Source of the DNA: Microcaldota archaeon
Lineage (GTDB): Archaea > Micrarchaeota > Micrarchaeia > Micrarchaeales > CABMGC01
Reading direction: 5' to 3'
Assembly (NCBI GenBank): GCA_021810375.1
Contig: JAJZJB010000003.1
Span: forward strand, 1 to 46,755
DNA length: 46,755 bases
The notes below the pieces were generated by a model. That model was given only the letters and a program-made list of their open reading frames with translations, made no database searches and was not told the origin of the DNA. The position numbers and the translations under genes were made by a program. Shown here piece by piece: positions 27,065 to 35,964 of this stretch (position 1 is its first letter; each line of letters opens with the position of its first letter).

Positions 27065-28717
27065 TTATACGAACCTCCCGAGGCCTATAATGTTTGTGTC
27101 CCCGCCCAACAGTCCAGAGAGTCCTACCACTGCTGATAATGCTATAAGCACGTTTAGTATCGGCACTATGAACCCTGTCACAGCCATAACACCGTAAACG
27201 TGCCAGATGGCTTCGTCTGCAGCGACCATGTTCTGCGGTGTGAAGCAGTTCCAGTTCTGCTGCTGCCCTCCTGTTATTATCGCCGGCAGTATTGGAAGGT
27301 GGGTTGGCGCAGCTCCTTCACCTCCGACTATGCTCCCTATGAAACCTGACAATCCACCTGTCACCACAGACGTACCCGCCCCTAATCCTGGTATTAGGTA
27401 TTCGGATGAATAGAGCATTTCCATGGCGAGCAGGTTGGAGCTGTCCGGATAGCAGCCGTAATAATTGAGCACCTCTGACACCCTGGGGAAATTGAAGAAA
27501 TCTATATTGTACTGTATTGCACTTGCCATGCTTGAGGCTGAGCCTGCGGCCGGCCCCGGACTCGAGAGAGGCAACTCGTTTATTGCCATGTCTGGCAGTG
27601 AGTTGGCTCCTATGAGCTCTATGCAGCTTCCAGGCCCTGTTGTCGTGGCCGGGGTCGGTGTCAGCGTGCTCACTATGCCGCTAGGATTATACTGGCAGAG
27701 CTGGTTGCCATTTGAGAGAGAGGTGTACTCAAACAGGTACATTATAGGGTATATCACCAAAGCAACCATCACCAAGGCAATGACAAGGCCGCCTGCCCTG
27801 CGGGTGTATGAGAACGTCCTGAGCAGGATGCCCGCAGCAAGAAGATATGGCCACCAATAAAGCATTACAAGGATTCCGGTCATTTGCAGGAAGAAAAGGT
27901 AGAATATCAGACTGGCAGTTATTTCTACTGGTGGTAATGACACTCTCTGGTAGTAGTATCCAACGAATGGTGTGTAAGAGTACATTATCTTGAACGCGTC
28001 GTTGCCGTTGAGCGGGTTGGCGCACTGCAGCGCACTAGCCAGCCCTGACGGAGGAGTTGGATACCCGACACAAAATACCGTTAGCGACTTCAGACTCCTC
28101 AGCCATCCGGAGGTGCCTTCAAAATAATACAGCGAATTAAGGTTGCCCAGAGTCTGGTTGGTCATGTTGGCTGAGATTACGTAGGCAGCGGCAAGGCCGT
28201 AATCTAGATTCGTATTTATGTTGTTGCTCTTAGCCGCTTTCTCCACTATGTCGGAGCACACAATGTTTGTCGGGCTTGGCTGCCCGCCTGGATACGTATA
28301 TGTGCTGCTTGTGAACTGGAACTGCGAGTCAGCCAGCGGTGCCGCTGTGCATACATTGCTTATCGCAGTTGGCGATACCACCAGGCTCTTTGTCGAGGTC
28401 AGAGTAGCCCCAAAGACTCCAAGGACCCACACTATCACTATGACTAAGATCGCCGTGCCTACTGCCTGCCAGAATTCAGTTATGGCCATTGTCTTGGCCT
28501 TCTGGTTGTTCAGCACCACGCCTATTAAATAGTACACGCTGGTCAGGGCAAACGAGAGAAGAATGGCAGCGAATACGGCCGGCAGCCAGCTTGTGAATGC
28601 CTGGTAACTGTTTGTAATGCTGGGCACAGGGCTTCCGCTTGCAGAGAGCAGGTTAGAGGCTCCAGCTATGAAGATGAATGCGCCGAGCAATACGAAAGTG
28701 TATTTTATGTGCATCAA
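27065..28717 (-). CDS. Polytopic membrane protein, VirB6/CedA-like paralog 4
   Basis: Motifs TEFWQAVGTAILVIV and LRTFSYTRRAGGLVIALVMVALVIYPIMY. Confidence 0.8.
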   Translation of the reverse strand: MMHIKYTFVLLGAFIFIAGASNLLSASGSPVPSITNSYQAFTSWLPAVFAAILLSFALTSVYYLIGVVLNNQKAKTMAITEFWQAVGTAILVIVIVWVLGVFGATLTSTKSLVVSPTAISNVCTAAPLADSQFQFTSSTYTYPGGQPSPTNIVCSDIVEKAAKSNNINTNLDYGLAAAYVISANMTNQTLGNLNSLYYFEGTSGWLRSLKSLTVFCVGYPTPPSGLASALQCANPLNGNDAFKIMYSYTPFVGYYYQRVSLPPVEITASLIFYLFFLQMTGILVMLYWWPYLLAAGILLRTFSYTRRAGGLVIALVMVALVIYPIMYLFEYTSLSNGNQLCQYNPSGIVSTLTPTPATTTGPGSCIELIGANSLPDMAINELPLSSPGPAAGSASSMASAIQYNIDFFNFPRVSEVLNYYGCYPDSSNLLAMEMLYSSEYLIPGLGAGTSVVTGGLSGFIGSIVGGEGAAPTHLPILPAIITGGQQQNWNCFTPQNMVAADEAIWHVYGVMAVTGFIVPILNVLIALSAVVGLSGLLGGDTNIIGLGRFV

Positions 28718-29919
28718 ACATTACCCCAGAAAGGCCCTGCGCCTAATATGTTGGGGGCAGCATTCAGCGCCTTTGTCAGTCCTTGTGCAAACCCTATAGT
28801 TATCGCTATGTCTAAAGCTACAAGGACAATGCTCTCGAACATATATTCGGCTATCTCATATCCGAACCCAGCTATGATGTCCGGGACATCGAACAGTATC
28901 TTGAGCGAACCAGTTATAATTGAGCCCAGTCCGCCCTGCCCTGAGAATACTCCACTGTAAAACGCCACCGGCACCTGTGTCACCCCGCCGCCAGGGCCGA
29001 CTATGTTGGCTGCGCTGTTTGCAGTAAAGAGAGAACTGACCGGCAGGCTCGCGAATTGGGTGAATTGCACATAGTCTGCGTATGGGTTGCAGTTCTGCGA
29101 AGTGAGTTGCAGCGGGGTTCCAGTCCCGATATAATTGCTGCAATACATCCAGTTAACAACGTAATTGTTCAGGGTTATCGTGATCGGCAGGATGAAATAG
29201 AAGGCTATCGCTATAGCCAAGAAGGAATTTGCTGCCTCCCGTAACCTGGGACCCCCGAAGGGCCATGATCTTATCACTATGGTCAATGGGAGCAGAACGG
29301 TCAGCGCCAGGGCCTGGGTTATTGGGAGTATCAGGTAGAATATGAACAGCACGGCATATGAAGCCACAAGCATTGCTGTATAAGTGCCTGTTATGACTCC
29401 AGTGTAGCCGTAATATACCCCTGTTATGTTATTGCTAAGCTGCACACCTACGTATCCGCCCAGTATCGTAATCTCCTCGCTCTCCACTATCATCTCGAGC
29501 ACGTGAGCTGCAGCCAGGAAGATTGCACTCTCTGAGTATATCTGCCCGAAGATCTGGTTCGATCTCTGGAAGAGGAGGTTGCTGAGGTAGAACTGTGCAA
29601 ATTGCATCGGATCCTGGTAAAGCCCGGTGGTGAGTTCCTGCGTAATCGACTGGCCCGCTTGGCATGATGTATACGCAAGCGCAAGCACTGCTATTATTAT
29701 GAATACTGAAAGTACTGCCTGGAACATCTCTGTCTTGACCGCTCCGCGTAGTTTCTCTCTAGTGGATGCAGGCAGCATGCTTGCAATAGCATATACTCCT
29801 GCGCCGATTACAAGTGCAAGCAGTATCACAATCCCGTTTATGTTCAGCCACGCTCCCTGGTTTATCGCGGCAAAGGTGCAGGCTTGCTGATAAGCAGTTA
29901 TCAGTAATACTATATCCAT
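28714..29919 (-). CDS. Polytopic membrane protein, VirB6/CedA-like paralog 5
   Basis: Motifs TEMFQAVLSVFIIIA and IRSWPFGGPRLREAANSFLAIAIAFYFILPITI. Confidence 0.78.
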   Translation of the reverse strand: MDIVLLITAYQQACTFAAINQGAWLNINGIVILLALVIGAGVYAIASMLPASTREKLRGAVKTEMFQAVLSVFIIIAVLALAYTSCQAGQSITQELTTGLYQDPMQFAQFYLSNLLFQRSNQIFGQIYSESAIFLAAAHVLEMIVESEEITILGGYVGVQLSNNITGVYYGYTGVITGTYTAMLVASYAVLFIFYLILPITQALALTVLLPLTIVIRSWPFGGPRLREAANSFLAIAIAFYFILPITITLNNYVVNWMYCSNYIGTGTPLQLTSQNCNPYADYVQFTQFASLPVSSLFTANSAANIVGPGGGVTQVPVAFYSGVFSGQGGLGSIITGSLKILFDVPDIIAGFGYEIAEYMFESIVLVALDIAITIGFAQGLTKALNAAPNILGAGPFWGNV

Positions 29920-29923
29920 AAAA

Positions 29924-31177
29924 TCATGCCATCTTGAGCTTGCCTCCTAGATGCAGCCTTATCGTGCCTCCGAGCATCTTGGCTATCGAATCCGTCAGCG
30001 GGTATATTATCACAAGGTCAAGTACAAAGAGTATGAGCTGCACTGTGGCATACCATCCTGTGCTTATCAGGCCGTTCATGAAGACATATATGCCGCCGAA
30101 GGAATCCCAGGCATATGCTATTATCTGGGTGAGCGATCCAGTTGATAGGACGGCGCCCAGAGCCCCCATGAATGACGTGCAAATGACAACGCCAAGGTTG
30201 CATGCCTGCGTAGGGCACGAGAGCGTTCCCGTGCCACATGGTGGCGGTATCATGGCAGCCGCCCAGGCTGCTACCGGCTGGTCCAAGAGTACAAGCGTGG
30301 CAGGGAATATTATCGAAGCTGCAACGCCTATTGCTATGAGCGTGCCGCCCATGCCGCGTATGAACGGGAAGGCGCGCATCACAAGCCCCATCGGTATAAA
30401 GACCGAGAGCCCAAGTCCAACAATCAACGGCAGCAGGGTTATCAGGACATCAAGCATAGATGTTACCGGGAAGAGAACAAACTGCACCATATCGAATACT
30501 ATCGACTCGAAGTGCTGGATCACGATGTTTCCGGATTCGAGCATGAAATTCTGGTACGGATTGGCACTGAACCCAGAATTTAGTGAGAAACCTACCCCTA
30601 TGAAAGGTATTGGTATTGGTATGGGCAGGTAAAGCAGCACCGTGGTTCCCTGCGCAAGCCCTATTGCTATTGCAGCCTGGCCTATGAAAGTCCATCCCGG
30701 CAGCATATTCTGTTCTGCGGTGCAGAGGTAACTCTCTGAGCTTGTTATCAGCGAGCCCACGTTGGCAAACAGGGTGCCGCTAGTGGGTGTTGCAGTTGGT
30801 GCAATAGCGATTGCAAGCCCGCTGACTACGGCAAGCACGCCATAAATCGCTATCACCACGAATATGGATTTGGTGAGCTCGTAATACTCTCCCTGCACCC
30901 ATGCGAACATGCCCCGCAGGTTGAATGCTCGCGCTACTATGTATCCTATCGCCACTATGTCGAATGCCAGGTCAAGGGCTATGAGCGAAAGGGCTATTGC
31001 TGTTGCAATGTCTGGCCCTGGTATCGTGCCTGACGCGCTGCCGCCTGGGATAACGGTGGGGCAGACATTCTCATATGTTATGCCACCGCCCCCTGCCGCT
31101 GCGAGTGGCGATGCGCCGACGGCTAGCAGGAGAAGCATGAAAGGAATCAGGAACCTCCGTTTGCCAGCCTGGAGCAT
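29924..31177 (-). CDS. Polytopic membrane protein, VirB6/CedA-like paralog 6
   Basis: Motifs GEYYELTKSIFVVIA and MRAFPFIRGMGGTLIAIGVAASIIFPATL. Confidence 0.8.
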   Translation of the reverse strand: MLQAGKRRFLIPFMLLLLAVGASPLAAAGGGGITYENVCPTVIPGGSASGTIPGPDIATAIALSLIALDLAFDIVAIGYIVARAFNLRGMFAWVQGEYYELTKSIFVVIAIYGVLAVVSGLAIAIAPTATPTSGTLFANVGSLITSSESYLCTAEQNMLPGWTFIGQAAIAIGLAQGTTVLLYLPIPIPIPFIGVGFSLNSGFSANPYQNFMLESGNIVIQHFESIVFDMVQFVLFPVTSMLDVLITLLPLIVGLGLSVFIPMGLVMRAFPFIRGMGGTLIAIGVAASIIFPATLVLLDQPVAAWAAAMIPPPCGTGTLSCPTQACNLGVVICTSFMGALGAVLSTGSLTQIIAYAWDSFGGIYVFMNGLISTGWYATVQLILFVLDLVIIYPLTDSIAKMLGGTIRLHLGGKLKMA

Positions 31178-31218
31178 GTTTTATACGTTAGATTATCAGA
31201 ATATAAAGGTAGCGCAAG

Positions 31219-31950
31219 TCAGTGAGTAAGCAGGGCAAATCTCTTCATGTACGACTCAGACTGCAATATGACAAAGTATGGAAGTATTAGCACGGAAGTG
31301 ATGATCAGTGTGACGTATCCTGCCAGGGCTGTCCCTGCAACCGCTATTGATAATGTATCTACAACAGAGATCGCTGCGGTGAGCAGCACCAGCCAGAGCA
31401 GATAGTACTGCGGTGCGTGAACCACGAGCCTCACGCTGTCACGTATGGCCCTGCCGATCCTTTTATTATCCACTACGATTGCGCTGGGCACATAGAAGAT
31501 CAGGGCGAAGCCGAAGAATCCGAAGAGAGCCGTTGCCAGGGCCTGCGCATTTATCATGTATCCAAGTATGTTAATCGCTATAAGTATAAGCGAATAGACA
31601 AGAAGAACTGCGAAAACTTTTCCTATGTGCCTCTCAATTCCCTGCATCACGCGCTTGCCTACGTTCACATGCGTTTTCCGTGCCTTGACTATCAGGCTTA
31701 TGGCCACTAAGGCAAAGCTCAGGAAGAGAAGCGAGAAGACCATGGCAATCACCACCACTACGAAGCTGAGAAAGTCCGGGGATATGAAGACGCTGGCGCT
31801 CCTCAGGAAAGTGCCTCCCGCAGTCACATACGTGGGCAGAGGCGCGAAGAGCGGTATGGCAAACGCTATTATGAACGGTATGGAGAAGAGAAGCACCAGC
31901 TTCCAGTTCTCCGCATACGTTTCCCACGAATCACTCAATACGTTTCCCAT
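31219..31950 (-). CDS. Six-TM-like integral membrane protein of unknown function (start set at MGNVLSD)
   Basis: Repeated hydrophobic segments; ORF track start at 32022 overlaps the upstream gene by 4 nt, so the longer start is also possible. Confidence 0.7.
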   Translation of the reverse strand: MGNVLSDSWETYAENWKLVLLFSIPFIIAFAIPLFAPLPTYVTAGGTFLRSASVFISPDFLSFVVVVIAMVFSLLFLSFALVAISLIVKARKTHVNVGKRVMQGIERHIGKVFAVLLVYSLILIAINILGYMINAQALATALFGFFGFALIFYVPSAIVVDNKRIGRAIRDSVRLVVHAPQYYLLWLVLLTAAISVVDTLSIAVAGTALAGYVTLIITSVLILPYFVILQSESYMKRFALLTH

Positions 31951-32018
31951 TCCCGCAACACCTTGACAGGCTATAACATCAATATCAAGAATTAAAAAGA
32001 TATTGCACAGGCACCGGT

Positions 32019-33881
32019 TCATCCGCTGCTCTGTACCGGCCGTGTCTCATAGACATACTGACCGCTGTAAAAGATGGCGTGCAGGTAAGTGACCCTTGCG
32101 CTCTCATTGCTACCGTTTATCACGGCCCTAAGCGAATAGCTGCCGCTGCCTGTGAGGTTCAGCCTGTTCAGATTGAGCTTGCACGTGTAATCGGTGCAGC
32201 TTGGCCCAAGGCCAATGAGGCTATCATTGTCTATGCCGTAGAGCGTGTAAACGCTACCGTTTGACGAATAGCCTTGAATATAGAAATACACTGAGCTGTT
32301 CGAAAGGTCGCTATACGAGATGTCCGCCTTGTATACTGTGGAATTGCCTATGAAGGAGATGCTCTGGTTCTCAACGCTCAGGTTGAAATCTCTAGCATAA
32401 GATGCGTTTGAGATATATGCAAACGCGATGGACACGGCAACCACAACGGCCAGCAAGGCGAAGAATAGGTACCTATTCCTGCGCAGGAATCTGGTGGCCA
32501 TGCCGCTTGTCCTGCTTCTTCGAGTCTCAAATGCAATGACGTACACAAGGAAGAAGAAGTAAAACGTGTAGTAAGCCGGAAGCGAATGGAAAACGAAGAA
32601 TAGGGGTATCAGCCCAAACAGCGGTATCAATTCCTTCCTGTTCCAGTAGAGCAGCAGAAGGACCATTGCTACCGAAGACAATGCAACCAAGATACCTGAC
32701 AAGGAGAGTGCCACATGGTAATTGTATATCAGCAACGAAGCGAATGGCGTGCTGTTGAATGGGACTATGTTCCCCAAGGGCTTGAATACGTCATAGAAGA
32801 ATGCATGTGGATTCAAGAATATGAAATAGCCATTTATCGCAGCGAAAACCGCAGCAGCCCCTGCTATGTCGCGCAGGCCCTTCTTCCATCCATAGTTGTT
32901 GAGCGAGTAGATCAGCAGCAATCCTGCCGGAAGCCAGATTTGCTCCTGTATGGATAACGCAAGGCCTATCGGTATGAAGGCATACCTGCTCTCAATCTTC
33001 ATGTATGCTATTAGCATGATGGCGAGCATGATGAATGTTGTTACCGAAGCCGCTGCCGCCAGCGTAAGTGCAAGGAAGGCAATCACCTCCAGCCGGCCTT
33101 GCAATATCTTCCGTCTGTCAAGCACAAAGACCATGGACAGCAGAAGCAGGTCCAGGAAGACGCCTGCCTGTGCGTTGAGGTCTATATGGCCTATATTATA
33201 CCACGTTGGCGGCGAGATGAAGTAGAAAGGCATGAAGGAAACGAAGTACAATGCAGGATAGTCCATGTACCCTACGAACTTGTTGTTAGTTGTGACTACC
33301 CCTCCCACAGTGGTGAAGTTCGCGTAGAGCTGGTTCCCTATAGATGTAGTGTACGGGTTCCCTCCCCTGAGCGTTGTCAACACAGCATTGAATCCAAGCA
33401 GTACCTCGTCTCCGAAACGATACGAAACAATTACATAGAAAAAGATAATCATGGTTATGGCGAAGCCCAGCGCCACAAGCGCGACAGCAGCCCCGCGTTT
33501 CCTCGCCACTAAGTATGCGTATGCGGCAAGCGCGAAGATAAAATATGGCAGGATCAGGAATATTATGTACAGGCCTGTCGACTTAAACATGTTTAATGCC
33601 CCTATCAATTCTGAGGCAAGTATAGTTCCCGAAACGATGAATATGCCAGCAAAAAGCACTACCAGCAGCGCGAACATGAGATGCAGTGCTGCTGCATGGG
33701 TTTCCGGTTTCTCCTTATGCATCACATAGAATGTAGCATATACTGCGAACAGTATCGTGTAAACCACGGCAGGTTCGTAGTAATAGAGGGTGAATGCGAG
33801 GTATTCTGCAATGTATACTGTGTAGAGGATCAGTGCTGCTATGAACTCTAAATAGAATATCCTGCTCCTCCCTCCAGCCAT
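32019..33881 (-). CDS. Polytopic membrane protein, GT-C glycosyltransferase-like, with a C-terminal ectodomain
   Basis: At least 12 hydrophobic segments; RGGNPYTTSI ... MDYPALYFVSFMPFYF resembles the GNPY...YPP loop of GT-C proteins. Confidence 0.55.
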   Translation of the reverse strand: MAGGRSRIFYLEFIAALILYTVYIAEYLAFTLYYYEPAVVYTILFAVYATFYVMHKEKPETHAAALHLMFALLVVLFAGIFIVSGTILASELIGALNMFKSTGLYIIFLILPYFIFALAAYAYLVARKRGAAVALVALGFAITMIIFFYVIVSYRFGDEVLLGFNAVLTTLRGGNPYTTSIGNQLYANFTTVGGVVTTNNKFVGYMDYPALYFVSFMPFYFISPPTWYNIGHIDLNAQAGVFLDLLLLSMVFVLDRRKILQGRLEVIAFLALTLAAAASVTTFIMLAIMLIAYMKIESRYAFIPIGLALSIQEQIWLPAGLLLIYSLNNYGWKKGLRDIAGAAAVFAAINGYFIFLNPHAFFYDVFKPLGNIVPFNSTPFASLLIYNYHVALSLSGILVALSSVAMVLLLLYWNRKELIPLFGLIPLFFVFHSLPAYYTFYFFFLVYVIAFETRRSRTSGMATRFLRRNRYLFFALLAVVVAVSIAFAYISNASYARDFNLSVENQSISFIGNSTVYKADISYSDLSNSSVYFYIQGYSSNGSVYTLYGIDNDSLIGLGPSCTDYTCKLNLNRLNLTGSGSYSLRAVINGSNESARVTYLHAIFYSGQYVYETRPVQSSG

Positions 33882-33931
33882 TGCATCACCAAAGATTCCA
33901 GCTAGGGCTGGGTACGATTAAGAATAAATAA

Positions 33932-33953
33932 GGATGCCGCAAGTGCGGCATCC
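33932..33953 (-). terminator. Strong hairpin directly downstream of the VirB2-like pilin gene
   Basis: GGATGCCGC-AAGT-GCGGCATCC perfect 9-bp stem, then minus-strand TTATTTATTCTT. Confidence 0.7.
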
Positions 33954-33968
33954 ATTTCTTATATAAGA

Positions 33969-34346
33969 TCAGATTATTCCGCAGCTTGTCGGTATCAGGC
34001 TTGAACTTGCGCCTCCGACTCCCGCGATAACGCTGAGCAGCGGTCCTGCAAGTATCACAAGTATAAGGCCTACTACGCCTCCTACTATCATACCCATAGA
34101 CCATCCCTGAAGGTTTCCCCTGAGGTTTCCTGCCGCAGGAAGAAGATGCGCACCTGCATAGAGCGTACCTCCAGCTATGAAGAGCAGGAGCGCCAATATG
34201 CCTATAACCGTTTCTACTGATCCGACTATTCCGCAAAGACTTGCGGATATTGTCGAGCCGGCATTCTGCGCGGCTACAATTGAAGCGAAGAGCGACCCTA
34301 TCACAGCCATAAGATAGAGCAACCTCAAGTGTTTCGATATGTTCAT
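33969..34346 (-). CDS. VirB2/TrbC-like two-TM pilin candidate
   Basis: Signal peptide MNISKHLRLLYLMAVIGSLFASIVAAQ; TM1 VETVIGILALLLFIAGGTLYAGAHLL; short polar loop GNLRGNLQGW; TM2 MGMIVGGVVGLILVILAGPLL. Confidence 0.7.
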   Translation of the reverse strand: MNISKHLRLLYLMAVIGSLFASIVAAQNAGSTISASLCGIVGSVETVIGILALLLFIAGGTLYAGAHLLPAAGNLRGNLQGWSMGMIVGGVVGLILVILAGPLLSVIAGVGGASSSLIPTSCGII

Positions 34347-34385
34347 GTCATCTCGCCTTTATTTCTGATAACTTCTTAGGATATA

Positions 34386-34403
34386 TCCCTTTAAATACCT
34401 TTC
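34386..34403 (-). promoter_or_regulatory. Archaeal promoter (BRE/TATA-like) for the pilin gene
   Basis: Minus strand AGGAAAGGTATTTAAAGGGA about 45 nt before the ATG. Confidence 0.5.
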
Positions 34404-34438
34404 CTATTTCCGTCCGCACGGCTACGCTATACCGTCCG

Positions 34439-35479
34439 TTACTTGAGCGTAGCTATTATCCCGTCTATGATTCCATGGACTCCTATGCCTCCTGTCGACC
34501 TTACTGCCATCCTGTGGCTCAAGACGGGTCTGGCCAGGAACTTTATATCGTCAATGGTAACGCTCTGCCTGCCCTGTATCAGCGCCCTGGCCTTGGCCGC
34601 GCGCATGAAGGCCAGGTCTGCCCTCGGACTGGCTCCCATGACTATATGTATGTCCTTCCTTGTCGCATTGACCACCCTGGCTATGTATGAAGTAACCTCA
34701 TTGGGCATAGTTATGGTCTTGGCCTTTTCTTGCATCTCCAGTATGTCCGGAGTGCTTATTATCTTCTGTATTACTACCTGCTCCTCCCTCTCCTTGAGCC
34801 TCATCATCTCTTCCTCTTCCTCCATGTTCGGGTAGTCCACATCAATCTTGACTATGAACCTGTCTGCGAGAACCTTCGGAAGCTGTTCCGTGCCCTCTAT
34901 CCTGAGCGGGTTCTGCGTTGCGAATGCAGTGAATGGCCTTGGCAGCTGCATGTCCGTGCCTCCGGCAGTCACCATACGCTCCTCAAGCGTCTCAAGGAAT
35001 GCGCTCATGGTCTTCGGCGGCGCCCTGTTCAGTTCATCTACGAGAAGTATATTCGTAAATACCGGACCTTTCTTGAACTGGACCTCGTTCTGGTCGTCAA
35101 CATATGTATAGCCTATTATATCTGTAGGCACAAGGTCCGGGGTTCCCTGGATCCTCTTGAATTCCGCTTGCATTGTATCTGCCATTGTCTTGCACATGGT
35201 CGTCTTTGCTACTCCGGGAACTCCCTCTAGGAGCGCATGTCCGTTCGCCACTACTGTTATGAACATCAATTCTATGGTATCGCTCTTGCCTGCTATGTGT
35301 TTCTTCATCTCAGCAAGCACTTTCTGATACGCTTCGTGTGCATCTACCACTTGAACACCGGATTGAGATTGAGATAGCAAGTTAATAAATGCTAACGCGC
35401 CTGCCGAATATGCTGCGGCACTTGGCATTGCAGTTCCAGAAGGCGCTCGTCTTCCTGTTTCAACAGAGAGCCTCTGCAT
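34439..35479 (-). CDS. MoxR-family AAA+ ATPase
   Basis: ALLEGVPGVAKTTMCKTMA, LLVDELNRAPPKTMSAFLETLEERMVT, FATQNPLRIEGTEQLPKVLADRF. Confidence 0.92.
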   Translation of the reverse strand: MQRLSVETGRRAPSGTAMPSAAAYSAGALAFINLLSQSQSGVQVVDAHEAYQKVLAEMKKHIAGKSDTIELMFITVVANGHALLEGVPGVAKTTMCKTMADTMQAEFKRIQGTPDLVPTDIIGYTYVDDQNEVQFKKGPVFTNILLVDELNRAPPKTMSAFLETLEERMVTAGGTDMQLPRPFTAFATQNPLRIEGTEQLPKVLADRFIVKIDVDYPNMEEEEEMMRLKEREEQVVIQKIISTPDILEMQEKAKTITMPNEVTSYIARVVNATRKDIHIVMGASPRADLAFMRAAKARALIQGRQSVTIDDIKFLARPVLSHRMAVRSTGGIGVHGIIDGIIATLK

Positions 35480-35601
35480 TCACGGCATCTGGATCCTGCC
35501 ACCTTGCAATTCCGTAATATATATGCCTTTTCTGGGTGCGCAAGAGAAAGGCTTAAAAGAAAGAGGCATTACATACATACCTTGTACAAAAGTGGAGGTT
35601 T

Positions 35602-35940
35602 ATGATAGGAAAGGGAAAAAGCGATACTAAGGTAGCCACGTTGCCGGAAGTACTTAAGATACTCGAGCAGAGGAAGAAAGAAGGGGAAACCGGATACGAG
35701 CAGCAGCTCATGGATGAGTATGCCAAGAAGTTCTCCAAGATAGATGAAGGAGACGCGAAGAAGATGATGAAGGAGCTCACTGACCTGGGCCTAGGGGAGA
35801 AGACCTCGGCAAAAGTCATTGAGATAATGCCTAGCGACATAGTCATGCTCAAACAGGTCCTTATTATCGAGAAGAAGTCCATAGAAGAGGAAACAGTCGG
35901 CAAGGCAATGGAAGTAGTCAACAAATACCGTGGCAAGTAG
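35602..35940 (+). CDS. rpoF: DNA-directed RNA polymerase subunit Rpo4/RpoF
   Basis: RPB4-like helical protein; followed by a DUF655 gene as in many archaea. Confidence 0.82.
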   Translation: MIGKGKSDTKVATLPEVLKILEQRKKEGETGYEQQLMDEYAKKFSKIDEGDAKKMMKELTDLGLGEKTSAKVIEIMPSDIVMLKQVLIIEKKSIEEETVGKAMEVVNKYRGK

Positions 35941-35964
35941 CAACTAACAACAAAGGGATGTGGC

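Noticed and set aside
29934-30632. 232-aa plus-strand ORF
   Set aside because: Antisense to VirB6-like paralog 6, which has coherent TM topology, signal peptide and shared motifs.
33886-34236. 116-aa minus-strand ORF overlapping the pilin gene
   Set aside because: Out-of-frame shadow of the VirB2-like ORF; spans its terminator hairpin and lacks a coherent domain.
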